Assembly (NCBI GenBank): GCA_000310025.1
Contig: FN649734.1
Location: 2,119,197 to 2,183,196, forward strand
Source: Ectocarpus siliculosus
Lineage: Eukaryota; Sar; Phaeophyceae; Ectocarpales; Ectocarpaceae
Reading direction: 5' to 3'
Length of the DNA stretch: 64,000 nt
The position numbers and the translations under genes are program-made. This document shows positions 25,201-35,900 of the stretch, one piece after another (the first letter of the stretch is position 1; every line of letters starts with the position of its first letter). A model generated the notes under the pieces. It saw only the letters and a list, made by a program, of their open reading frames with translations. It was not told where the DNA came from and did not search any database.

Positions 25201-27772
25201 ACATGGTGCTCCAGGTATTCCTCCAGGCCTTGGAAAACGTTCTTCCGCTCGAGACGGTAAGACCTCGTGCATGCTTCACAGAGAGATCGCCTTCTATCCT
25301 TAGCCTTTCTAGTTCGCCTGCGCCATATAGCAGTAGGACAGCACGCCGAGCAGGAAAATCTCAATGGTCAGCCACGACGATCACGAAATTTACAGGCACA
25401 TCACTCATACGTCTGCAGTAAAGACAGTTCCTCAACTCAATCTATCACGAGTAGGTGGGTTGCCCCCACTCCATCTTGCGGTATCCTCGCCATTTGATAG
25501 CCAAGGCCAGGAAGGTGCAATCCTCACACAGTCCATTCATATACATAGAAATTTTGAAACACAGAGAAAACCAGACACTATTGTCTGGGATCAATCAGGT
25601 CGACAGAGTACGAGACTCGATGCTGGAGTTTCGGTTGGATCACAACGGATGACTGTAGTAACGTAGCTGCAGGAAAGGTTAACCGGCCGAACACCAGCCA
25701 TTATCAAGTCTGAACTCTTTGTGGCGCAGGGCAGTGCACAGTACATTCTCTCCCTCGTGCTGTAGGTTTGATCAGAATCTGTTCTGTTCGTCCGTCGTTC
25801 ACAAGTTTTCTTTCCTGGTGTCGCTTTCCGGGACAATGTCGGTTCCTTGCTGATGTGGTTGTGGCCATCCTGACATCGACCTCCCTACCGTTGCTTTCGT
25901 GCAGATGGCCTTCGTCGACTTCTGGGAGGTCCGCGCGTACTACGAGGACAACGTGAGTGCTTATTGCAGTGTCGCCTTTTGAATAAGGACAGGGGGTGAC
26001 ATACAGCTTGTATAATGTCACGCTCAGCTGCCCAAAACCCCAGCTCTGCATGAAACGTGGCGCGGTACCAACTTGCCCAACACAGAGATCGTCTGGCGCG
26101 CACCACCGGCGACTCAATTTGTTTTATGCAGTGTTCGCGGACAAGGGGTTGAATTGGACGATGAGCGGGGATAAGCATACCAAGAACCTGACTTGCCTTC
26201 TTGCACCGGAATCGTTGAGACCACACCTCTCGCAGGGTAAACCTTACAGTCTTGTCGGTTCTTTTTCGTGCATGCTCAAAGTGACACGATGCCATGATAA
26301 ACCACTTCCCTGAGCGTAGGAAGTGCATTTCTAACAACGAGGCTAGGGACCGAACCAATCTGCAGAACGCGCGAATACTGAACGTGTACAGGCTAGCATG
26401 CGGTACGCACAAAAGGGCAAGACACCTTATTTCACTTTCCATCCACAAACCCACCTGCGAAGGATCTCGGTGTAGGGTGTACCCGGGCTCATGTTGCAAT
26501 CGCTGAACCAGGGGAGGTCGGCATTTTCCGAGCATGTACCGTAGATGCGCTTACGAGACAGCCATGAGCATGGAAAACGCCGTTGTTGATGCACCCTCGC
26601 AGCACATTTGTTTTGGCGATGTTCGTACAGACATGTGAAAAACATGTCATCTGTATCCTGTAGCGAGGATAACTCAGCGATGAATTCTAGAAGCACCTCG
26701 CCAACGATGCGTTTTGTTTGAAACTGTACGTGCACCGTGATCCCACATGTCACGAAATTGATTTCTGAACGAGCCACTGCATTTGTCCCCCGCCACTCGT
26801 TTTCGTTTCGTGCATGTGGCTGCTACCTTGCAGTTGGTGCTCGTGGAGCTCGACGAAGCCCCCGACCTGCTCTTTGTCCTCTTGGACGAACAGGCCAAGT
26901 GCGTGCCTTCTGTTGTGCTGGCAGAACGTGCTAGCACTGTAGACCCGCTTCGGGTTATCTTGGCGAACCCATATGGTGTCGTCGTCGTGTATCATCACTG
27001 CTGTGCTTGTTGTTGTTTGTGTTGCTAGCCTTGTTCTCCAATGTGTATGCCTGACAATTGATGTCACCTCAACTGTTGCGATGTTGGTGAGGGTCTGAAA
27101 CTCCTCTCCGCTCGACTCGCCGATCTCTCGCTTTGCCGATCTCTCGCTTCGCAGGCGCGACCGCAAGAAGCGAACGGAGCGACTGCAGGTCATGTTGTTC
27201 GACACCGACGGTGAGACAACACCTCGACGCGGTTCGGTTGCACAGCCAACCCTTTTCTGGATTGTGTTGAAAGTCTTGCATGCAGGTCCGGGAATATGAA
27301 ATAACGCTTCCAAGAAACGTGTAGCTGGCCCTAACCTTGGGGGTACAGATCCAGCAATCATCGCCCGGCAAGGACGAAGTACACGACTTGTATGTAGTGT
27401 TGAACAATGTTGTTTGACGCGATGCACAATTATTGTTGGACTTTCATCTGAAGTTGACCCACACTCATTCAGTTCTGCCTCCTGTTTTTCGTGCCTCTTC
27501 TCTTCATTCTCCCGCGGGCAGACATCGTCAACTACACCCCGGCGGCCGTCCTGAACGGCTCCATCGACGGCGACACGGTCGTTTCTCGCGTTGACCTCGA
27601 CGATGACCTCTGGTACCGCTGCACCGGAGGCAACGTCGCCTCCAAGCTCGTCCAGCTGGGGGCCGCGACCGGAACGACCAAGGACGGCATTCCCGTAGTG
27701 CCGTGGCTGGAGGCGGCCGACAAGCCGACGGCCATGGTTTTCCGCAAGAAGACCCCCAAAAAGGCCATCTAA
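4910..27772 (+). CDS. Large filamin/Ig-repeat secreted or type I membrane protein, about 35 exons
   Basis: Exons 1-18, all with matching phase: 4910-5044, 5272-5338, 7114-7217, 7965-8075, 9091-9204, 9475-9558, 10457-10576, 10891-11066, 11325-11576, 12038-12172, 12538-12721, 13092-13247, 13647-13826, 14083-14191, 14619-14806, 15226-15336, 15700-15932, 16699-16804. Exons 19-35: 17192-17325, 17912-18062, 18469-18906, 19274-19408, 19631-19779, 20575-20707, 20956 (or 21043)-22044, 22416-22471, 22947-23104, 23268-23347, 23672-23727, 24245-24400, 25176-25256, 25905-25952, 26834-26898, 27155-27210, 27522-27772 (TAA). The joined product is about 1,900 residues. Order: signal peptide, filamin-type Ig-fold repeats, Asp/Tyr-rich stretch, 18-residue repeats, membrane helix, C-terminal tail. 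Filamin-type repeats outside the cell suggest adhesion or cell-surface architecture (inference). Weak points are exons 26, 28 and 29, where boundary or frame is uncertain, and the long intron 2, which may hide an exon. Confidence 0.8.
6810..6888. repeat. Strong inverted repeat with a perfect 24-base palindrome (intron 2)
   Basis: CTACAAGTCAGC at 6829-6840 is followed immediately by its exact reverse complement at 6841-6852. The right half is then repeated at 6853-6866. Outer arms CATATCCACT and AGTGGATATG extend the foldback to about 6810-6888. It could be a small foldback element or the stem of a structured RNA. It sits in the intron between exons 2 and 3 of the filamin-repeat gene. Confidence 0.75.
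8108..8359. repeat. Nested inverted repeats in intron 4, one arm resembling exon 4
   Basis: Arms 8215-8235 and 8339-8359 match as reverse complements at 19 of 21 positions (GTCGAGCTCTCT...GGTGGT). A second pair, GTGCTTTCTGG at 8108-8118 and CCAGAAAGCAC at 8200-8210, is perfect. The left arm GTCGAGCTCTCTG also matches exon 4 of the host gene, and TTCACCTTGCAAGTC at 8274-8288 echoes exon 4's TTCACCGTGCAGGTC. This suggests a decayed, rearranged exon-4 duplicate. Confidence 0.55.
10182..10256 (+). pseudogene. Duplicated copy of exon 7 inside intron 6 (decayed or alternative exon)
   Basis: After an AG at 10180-10181 the sequence reads MEAVPDRTVGNQSVSAGITP and onward, aligning without gaps for 25 codons to exon 7 (MEVVADRSVGAHSVAEGIAP and onward). 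I count 22 nucleotide differences in 75, with 13 at third codon positions, and 15 of 25 residues identical. An 18-base exact repeat GCACGGACGTGTGTAGTC precedes both copies (10154 and 10389). No convincing donor site follows the copy and similarity fades after codon 25. It could be a dead exon or a mutually exclusive exon whose end is not recognised. Confidence 0.65.
14808..14893 (+). repeat. Two-unit direct repeat spanning the exon 15 splice donor region
   Basis: TAAGCTATAT ... TAGTGTTGTCCGCCGAGAC occurs twice, about 50 bases apart, the first unit starting just inside the intron. The second copy creates another donor-like sequence, GAG/GTAAGC, near 14860. Use of that site is not shown. Confidence 0.5.
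15972..16220 (+). repeat. Tandem repeat of about 100 bases in intron 17, two and a half units
   Basis: Units begin with TGTTCGCC at 15972, 16073 and 16170 (periods 101 and 97). They share CCCGACTTGAA, ATGTATGTACA and ACCTCGT blocks, and the third is partial. It lies wholly within the intron between exons 17 and 18 and has no coding character. Confidence 0.75.
21205..21354 (+). repeat. Two tandem 75-base units encoding an Asp/Tyr/Cys-rich peptide
   Basis: Units 21205-21279 and 21280-21354 are nearly identical. Each encodes 25 residues beginning DDGYNDYDGFCDYDDVDGFC. The repeat keeps the frame of exon 25 and supplies evenly spaced Cys and Tyr in a strongly acidic setting. Confidence 0.85.
21469..21738 (+). 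repeat. Five tandem 54-base units encoding an 18-residue helical repeat
   Basis: Units start at 21469, 21523, 21577, 21631 and 21685. The consensus peptide is GGAAIIAAARWIVDKAAR. Eighteen residues equal five turns of an alpha helix, so each unit would present the same face: Ile/Ala/Trp/Val on one side and Arg/Asp/Lys on the other. That is expected of an amphipathic, membrane-hugging or self-associating helix (inference). First and last units are the most diverged. Confidence 0.85.
22416..27772 (+). other. Exons 26-35: C-terminal tail of the filamin-repeat protein
   Basis: After the membrane helix come about 330 residues with no recognised domain. Well-formed segments include DWLTSVESAVIHLLCGVPRL and VYKSWWATIKSWF (exon 27), RLERNFVLQLAAIAR (exon 29), GLWYDEISPAKTDLQQDPEP (exon 30), VFLQALENVLPLET (exon 31), MAFVDFWEVRAYYEDN (exon 32), a basic RDRKKRTERLQVMLFDTDD (exons 33-34), and a final exon with VDLDDDLWYRCTGGNVASKL ending in a Lys-rich KKTPKKAI tail. 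The basic, Trp-rich character suits a cytoplasmic tail. Exon 28 ends at a weak donor (GTTTGA), exon 29's upstream border is unresolved, and exon 26 reads in an unremarkable frame. Confidence 0.65.
22512..22645. mobile_element. Possible small inverted-repeat element (MITE-like) in intron 26
   Basis: AGTTAGCGACCGCACGTAAG at the left and CTTAAGTGCGGCCGCTAACT-type sequence at the right form inverted ends of about 19 bases with a few mismatches. They enclose roughly 90 bases without coding potential. A segment at 3745-3840 carries a related right end. No clear target-site duplication is visible, so mobility is inferred only from structure. Confidence 0.4.
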
Positions 27773-30700
27773 AGGACCTCCTCGTGTTTCGCCGGTATCG
27801 GTCGGGTTTTTTCCCTCCGATCATTCCTTGTGCGTGTCTGCGTTGGAGTGGAGCATACAGATACCACCGGCGTCTCGAGTATGTCCCCCTCCCCCGCACA
27901 GTGGTTTCGTAGGAATGCACACACGGCCGTACCAACCCCGTTTTTTTTTTTCCTCACCCTGCCTTGCAGGGACACGAAGAACCGTGCGATCTTGTTGTTT
28001 GTGTTGATTGGTGATGTTCGATTCTTTTTTTGCGAGTGTGTTTTCTTTTGTTCGGCGTCGTGTGTTGAGCGGGAGCGATGAGCCCTGTACTTCTTCACGT
28101 TTGATCGCACGGCTCTGTCGTTGTTGATTTTCTTCCCCATGATTTGACAGTCGAAGAAGTAGAGCGAGGCCGAATCATCCGAGCCTTGATGCTTCTTGTG
28201 AAGATGAATTTTTGTGAGGGGCAAAGGCAACAACATTGTAGCGCAGTAGCAGCCGTCAAGCCGCTGCAACAAGCTGTGCCGTAAGAGCTTGTGTCCTTGC
28301 ACTGGATTAGCCCTCACCAGGCGTGGTGTGGAGACTATTCACCTTAGTCCTAATTGTCGACAGTATGTACGATGATGTTCGGCGGAAGCTCTTTGCCACT
28401 GCCGCATTTTGATGTTGTGGACCAAACACCCAACCGATGTACTGTCGACCTATGGTTGTTTTCGCTTGGGCTTATCATGTTCTTGTAGAGGAGAGGATTG
28501 GGTGTTGTGGTGCAGTCTCAGGGTGTACATGTGCTGGACGACACGTTTGATCGCACGGCTTGTTCAAGCGGACCCGGCGGGGGAAGGGCAGGGGAGGAAC
28601 GAGGAAACTGCCGGTCGGCGAGTAAGACGGCGACGCCTCGAAACGGTCGTGCGGCAACTCCGAGGGGGGGGGGGGGGGGCAGGGAAGGGTATCTGCACCG
28701 GCGCGTTGTACCACGCACCGCATGCTGCATCAGCCGACTAACTTGCGGCAAGAATTGATTTTGTTGGATTCTGTTTCCCCTTTTACTTGTGGTTTGGCAG
28801 GTGCGGTGGCCAGACCATGTCCGTCCCGTAGTGGGCTGTCACGGCACAGCCAGATGTTTCCTTGCTAGCGTGCGTCACGCGCGGAGTTCCTTGGGTTTTC
28901 GCGCCATCAAAAACCAAGCATATAGTCTAGCTGTTCTTGTAGCTCATTATTTCGTTGGTGGATTTCGGACTCAGCGTGTTGGTGGAAACAGGGCCATTGT
29001 TGCTCTTGCCACTACTCCTCCAAGGGATGCTGCAGGGACCGAACTGTTCTGTCCCTGCTGGGCCTGTAGGTGCTGCAGTGAATGAAGGAAAAGCAAGGGC
29101 TTGGTGCGGTGTGGGGTTGTTCCTGTACCATTCCCTGGTTTGCACGCTCTATGGAAGATTGGCGCGTAGGAAACGTTTTCCGACGGTCTCGCCTATCTCT
29201 TGTAGAGCTGCTGTATTCCTCGACGAAAAGGATCGAAGAGTATAAAGCAATTTTTTGTTTACCCTTTTTTTGTCTAAGACCGCGGTTATTTGCTTGGTGT
29301 GCATGGTTCGTTTCTCCGGGAAATTCGCCAGCTAAGGTGTCGTGTGTTGTTGGTTGATACACCACTCCGTACGTTGTGGGACGAGAAGGCGCTCTTTCCC
29401 CGACATTTCTTCGATGTTGTGTTTTATGCCGAATCTATTTCGCGTGTGTTTGTGTGTGTTTTTTACTTCTGTGTGTCTACATGTATCTGCAACACGCTTC
29501 GTTTGTCCTCTGACCTTACGGGAAAAATGTCGTTGCAGTGTGATGGATTCAGTACTCATAGGATTGGCGGTTGTACCGTATCTTGCGGCCCCTGCTGCTC
29601 TCTTTGTTGCTGCATTATTGTGACGAAACAGCGAGGGAAAACACATCGCGTCGCTTGTGCAAAGGGTTTAGATAGAGTGATTCTGGAGCCCTGCCGGATG
29701 ATGTGATGATGGGCAGGCCGCACATATCCAGACGTGCCAGGTCAGTCTGATATTGTCAGGGTTGTTCTTCTTTGAAGATCGGGGACGATGGCAAGCGTCG
29801 TAGTAGGCATTTTTTTTCTTGTTTGTGCGTGTTGAAGACAGATCCGTCTGTCTTCCTTTCTCTCTGTGGTATTTTCTGAGGTAGAGGGGTATCTGCCTTG
29901 CCTTGGTTGCAATGATGGTTGCGCTGGTCGTTGTAGCCTTGTGGGCTGTGCTCTTGCCTGTTGTCGGCGATTGTCCCTTTTTTTGCCCGAGACTTGCGTG
30001 TTGCTTACATCATCTTCGATCATGTATCCCGTTAGCACAGGACGAAACGACTGTCTGTGCTGCTAGATAGACTTATTGCTCGTGACCATTACTGTTCGTA
30101 TGTTCCCGTTCCGGGCCAGTCGGGTTGTTTTTTGTTTCCGTTCCCTCGATTCGCGCCAAGTACGTTGCCGTGACTGGGACATTCCAGATTTCTATGCGTA
30201 TGACATTGAGTTCACAAGGTTACGGTGGGCACGCGCCTGTCCGCTCCTTCTACCTGGCTGATGTTGCATTTCGTGAACTAACCGCACGGATGACGTGGTG
30301 TTGCCTGGTTGCTTGTCTGCCAGATTTGTGCGATCTTTGTGTTGTTTAGGTCCCCGGTCGGCGATGAAAGACGGGGCTGCATCTGAGCTTGCTGCACGAA
30401 GAATTGAAGGAACCATGTACTGTAGAATCCCGAACTACAATGTGCAACATTTGAGACATTGTTGAAGGCTCCCGTGCTTGACAGCATCTGAGTGGACCGC
30501 ACTCACTGGCAGCCGCCACAACTGGCAAGCTTGTGGAAATTTTGTGCATAGCCCTCGCTCCGGGCTACATCTTCATGCCTGATATCTTCTCACCATTTCT
30601 CTCGGCCTGCTTGTTCAACAAGATCAAACACCAATTTTACAGCCGGGTCGTCGAATGCCCCATACCGCCGATTTACCAGGGCGGTATACAAATGTATGTT

Positions 30701-32996
30701 TGTTGAAATCAAGCGTACGTTGAGCACAACCGGACACAAAAAGCTTGCTTTTGCCGAGCGTGAGAGGCAAGAATGAGCGATGACGAGCATTCTTAGAGAG
30801 GTGGTCAAGGAGAAAAAATGGCGAACATGCTTCGCTGTGTGGAGCTCGTACAGCACTACCTCAACAAGAAGAACGCTCAACGCAACACCGCAATTTCATG
30901 GGGTCAGAGCCAATAAAATATCAGAACGTCTCATAGTGTCTTCCATTCAGGACAGGAAGCCCCGATTGGAGGCGCATATGATGTTGACAACTTATTTGAA
31001 ACATGAATGTTCTCGTCGAATTTCTTCCAATCCCGCTAGAAACTTGACAAACGAGTTTATCGGGGCATCGACAGCAATGTGTATTGATGATAGCACCCAA
31101 ACCGTACTAGTGTAGTCGGAGCTCGCCGCGCACACAAGTATGGAGGCATCGCGGCCTTCTCATACCGCTGAAAGTGCTGGTGAGACAGCATAGAGACAAA
31201 ACCTGCAAGGTGCCAAGCGACGCGCTGTGAGTGCGGTGCGGAGCTTATCGAGACAGGAACAACATCGAGGTTCTGCTCAAGGGTGATGTCAGCAGAGGCA
31301 GTGAGGTGTCTGGGAGCAACCGGCCGACAATCGCGGGTTTTTGGAAAGGAGATGTGTTTTTGCAGGCCGCTGGCGTTGCGTCTACTGACCCGCGCGACAA
31401 GCATCGCGGAAAATTCGACCCAAAGGACATCAACCTCGACTCATCACGTACCAACTTGTCGGGTTAATTCTCTTTTGCTGGGATGGCAGGGCCGGGGTGA
31501 AGAACCAGTTTGGCGGGAATCCTTGGAGAGCAAGCGTCTCTACCATCAACACCTTCTAAAACCATGGAACCGGACTCCGGTAGCGGCTTAGCTGTGATAT
31601 GGTGCAAGCCACGTTCCAACCGGAATGACATGGGTGACTACCTCAATATGTGCCGGACAATGCATTGAAATATCGACGTGAGTAGTCCACAGTAGCATTC
31701 ACCAACCTCCAGACCATCTGAATGTCACGATGTGGATCACGATGTAGATCAACCGTCGGGCGCCAACCGGTAGGCGGGCAAGGGTTGGTTGTGATATCTC
31801 AAGGTTTATTGTTACGAATCACAGTGAACGAGGTCACGTACAGTACGTGGGAACGGGAACACCTCACATCTCTGCAGAAAGAAAATACTGCATACAGCAC
31901 ACCATTGAATGCACCTCTTTCTTGGTCGTCCTACGGGTCGGGAAGAGCTACAGTAGTGTAGAACTCGACGCTTGCCAGGAAACCCTGCGCGCACAGCAAT
32001 GAGCGTTTAGCCTGCACGTTCTTGTTGTGAGCTTGCACGAAACGTACTCTAGTTGACCAACTTATCGCCCGCAATTAGAACGTATTTCGGAGTGCCACGA
32101 TACACGGGATATTGTTGCCACAAGGGTGATGGCGTTGTTGCACAAGAGCTTGCAGATGACTTGAGCTACGCTGACTTTTGTGTTCAATCCCTCGACGTGT
32201 CGCCATGGGACACTTTCGACAGAAGTTTATACACTGCCTGTCAGGCGATTGCCCACGTTGTTTTCATGAGGGCCCCGACCCATTGCATGATCTGCACACA
32301 CCAGTTAGACGCCGTCAACGCGTTGCTTATCGAGTGTCCTATTGATCTTAGATGCCCCTCTTACGGCGGTGTGTTGTGTCTTGCAGCCGCCGCGAAGGGA
32401 CTCCGTGCGGTCTCTCTTGCGCCGTGGCACACTGAACACGGTTCATGTTCTTGCTGATGTTATGACTATCTAGAACGTTAGCTTCGACCGCGCTAGCCGG
32501 CGATAGTTCTACAGGTGTAGACGTGGGCGGGATCGCGGGCGGGATCGCGGGATCTGGTGTACTGCTGTTCAATTTTCAAATTGCTGCTGTTGGTGTAAAA
32601 GCGGTGAATTTCGTACCTTTTCGGGAAACATTCTCGATTCGGAGCTCGGAGCTTCGGAGCATACATACGTCAGGTTCTCACAGACCAGCTGTCACACACG
32701 CAAGGTTTTGCGTGCCGCACAATGGCCCCCAATATCATGAGTGGAACATGAGCCTCCGCTGTATGCAATCGTATCCTGAAGGTCTCAGATATTGTCGCTC
32801 TCGATTAGTCTACAACGTCAACCCGGAGAGCCGGAGAGTGACATGATATGCGGCGGGATTGCCCCGCGGGACGCGTGGGGGGGGGGTAGGGGGTAGAGTC
32901 GTCCTATTATCGGGTCGCGATCCCCCCCTGGAGCTTGCCTTGGCTTGCCTGGTGGGTGCACATTCGTTGCGTGTTGCGTGTAAGACCTACGTGACT
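27773..32996. other. 3' region of the filamin-repeat gene and intergenic DNA; no gene recognised
   Basis: T- and G-rich stretches, a G tract at 28665-28680 and many short overlapping open frames. Two are mildly protein-like: minus strand 30590-30740 (YTALVNRRYGAFDDPAVKLV) and plus strand 31231-31467 (FWKGDVFLQAAGVASTDPRD). Both lack convincing splice context or a family match and may be decayed gene or element fragments. Confidence 0.45.
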
Positions 32997-35900
32997 ATGA
33001 TGTACTCAACGGCAGTGATCGGTGGTGCAGCTGTGGCCAGCAATTTTTGGGCGTCTACCGCATTTGTGGTTCCCTCGGGCTCGCCTTTCGTCGGGCCCAG
33101 GACTGACGTACATAGTAAGGGGTCAACACGAACCGTTGGCAACCGCAACTCTGCCTGCGGTCCGATGATGGCGCTCAAGGGATTGGCTAGAAAGGTGCGG
33201 AGGCAGAGGTCAAGCGTGGTGTGAACGTCCTTGCTAGCCTCATTGGGGTTATCTCTGTGTTGTGCTGCCCTGGCGCTGTGTTGGCTCGATGGTACGCGTG
33301 CAGGTGTGACGTTCCTGTGCGCTGCAAGCAGTGGTGTCGGCACGTGTGCATACAAAGTTGAAGTCTGTTTTCCGTCCCAATGAGCTATCCCAGAGATGGC
33401 GAGGTGGAGTCCAGGAAACCGTTGCCGTAGAGAAACTAGCCGCCATGTGCATAGACTTGCCCACGCCATGCCGGCAATACGTCGCACGTGTCGATTCGTG
33501 CTCCCTAGCTGCATCGTTCACGTTGTATGACGTCATGGTCGGTGTTCACATTCTTTATCCGCCTTCTCAACATGGCACGTTGTTGACTTGCTTTTTTCTG
33601 CTCTTGACACATCGCTACTGCAACTGTCTGTTCTCGATGCTGGCTGTATTTTTGTTGTTGTGCATCAGGCGAAGGAGGCGCAGGTTTCGAAGGACATGGA
33701 AGAGCTGCGATCGGCCGAACCCGACAGCCCGGTGTTTCAGCTGTTGGAACAGGTCCGTCGCTCAACCGTTTCAGGGAAACGCCTGGTATTTCGACCAGGA
33801 AGGTTGGCTAGACACGCTTGCACACGATGGGGACAACGGGTCCGGTTGAATTGGACTTTTTGAGAGGGTCTAGTGCCTCCAATCGCGTGTATGATTGGGG
33901 GCAAATAAGTCGATAGGGGTCAATATGACGGGGTCTATGGAGGGGTCAACATGGCGGCTATAACAGCGCGTCTGCGCGGGTGGAAAATCACTTTGAGTTT
34001 TATTGTCGGAGGGCGGTTTACGCGAGGCTGTGTGCAAGAGGTTGACATCGTTCCAATTCGCTGAACAATTGCCTGGTCTAATGGCTAGGGTAGCACTGTG
34101 ACGCGACCATTCGGGCGAAATGGAACACATGGGAGGCTTTCGCGACAGGTGCTCAATTACTACGTAGGAACTTTACAACAGATTTGGAGCGACGCCCGCG
34201 ATAGTCGGGAAACGCGCTGTAGATTTCGAACTGTCAATTTCACGCCAAGAGGCCTGATCATTCCAAGAGGCCTGACCATTTTCTTTGAGGAACAGAGAAC
34301 GCCGACAGACCTGCCATTTGTCTCACAGCACCTACTGCTGTCTTCGTTTGTGTCCCCTCTTTTTCTCATCCGCTCTTTATTTTTTTTGTTATCGGCGTTG
34401 GCCCGATCCTGGCGGTGGGCGCCCTCCACCAGGCTGAGGCGGGGAAAGGAGCAGGGGACGGGCCGGAGTACCCCCTGTCTGACGTGCTTCGGAAGAACAA
34501 GGGGACGCTCTCGGTGGTAGCGGAGTACAGAAAGATCCTCAAGTCTGGTGGGTGCCCTGGGCCAGTGTGTTGTTGTGCGTGTTTCGTCCTATTCCATTGT
34601 GGCGACAGCAGTCCCCCCATTATTTTTCGTGGTGAGACGCGTACTACACTCTTTCCAAGTGTATGTAGAGTACTGCAAGTGTATTTTTTCGTACAGCTAC
34701 AACTATCCAGGGTCACACACGTAATTATACTGGAAGAATACACGAAACAACTGCTGTTATCCATTGGTTGGGCTGGTCCTCTAGAGCTCTTCGCGGTAGA
34801 TCCTGACACCAGCAGTGAATACCCAATGTCTTGGGTGTCGCACCTAACCAATAGTGTATGCTCCTTCTCTCTCTCTCCGTCCACTCCGTGTGTGTGCGAA
34901 TGGGCACGTATGGGTATCCCGTGGATGCCCCGTTACTCTCGTGCCCGGGTCGCTCTGCCGCAGGGTTCATCGACGGAATCTTGGCGCCGGAGCTGCTGTG
35001 CCCCCTCCTCCGCAACGGAGGTGCCGCCTGCATCGCCGTCGCTACTGAACCGTGAGCATGAAAAAACGAAACTACCAGTAATCTAGACCAGTTCGGCGCA
35101 GATTTCGGACCGGTTTCAAAGGCTGCTGCGATCTTCGATATTTCCGCTCCAGTGGCAAACCTGAACGTGCCAGCACGCGCGTCGTCTTCATGATGTCCTC
35201 TACTGCTGACAATAGAATGCCTTGTTAGTGCACTGCCGCCCTCAGCAGTCTGTGGTGTTGATGATAGGTTAGGCATGTTTGTGGTACTTGGATATGAGTC
35301 CGATCTGTGCATCCATCCTCTGTGGGGGATACGCGTATGGGAAGTATGGGTGTGAGGGTATGTATGCGGTTGTGGTCCAAGTGCGGGGCCCCCGGGAGCA
35401 CACGGCGGTGTGCTCCTGGCACTTGCCTGAGGGGCTTGCGTGACGAATATATACAATACGTGGTGGTCCTTTTTCATCTGCTGTTCGTGGCCTTCCTTGC
35501 GTGGGACCCCGCTGACGCTTCGTTTGTACCGAAAGTCGTTCGAACTACAATATATAGGTGTTCAGTATTCATGGGACGACACACGCATGTGAATACCTCA
35601 TGTGTCTCTGTCCGTCGCGAATCCACCTCTCCTCTAGATTATATGCGCCACACTGTCACAATAAACATGACCAACACCGCACACGCCGCCGCACCCCTGT
35701 TCGCGTGCCAGCATGCACGCCCTCATTCTCTCTCCTTACTCCAAAGCGGTGTCGTCCATTATTCTTGCAATGATTGATCTTGTCATGAGAGTGATGGCCC
35801 TCAATCGTAAACGTCGTTTGTTCAAATCGCAGCCTGACCGGTGGTTGCTCGGATGCCGACTTGAAGACGGTGGTGGAGGAGCAAGAGAACAGCCGGGGAG

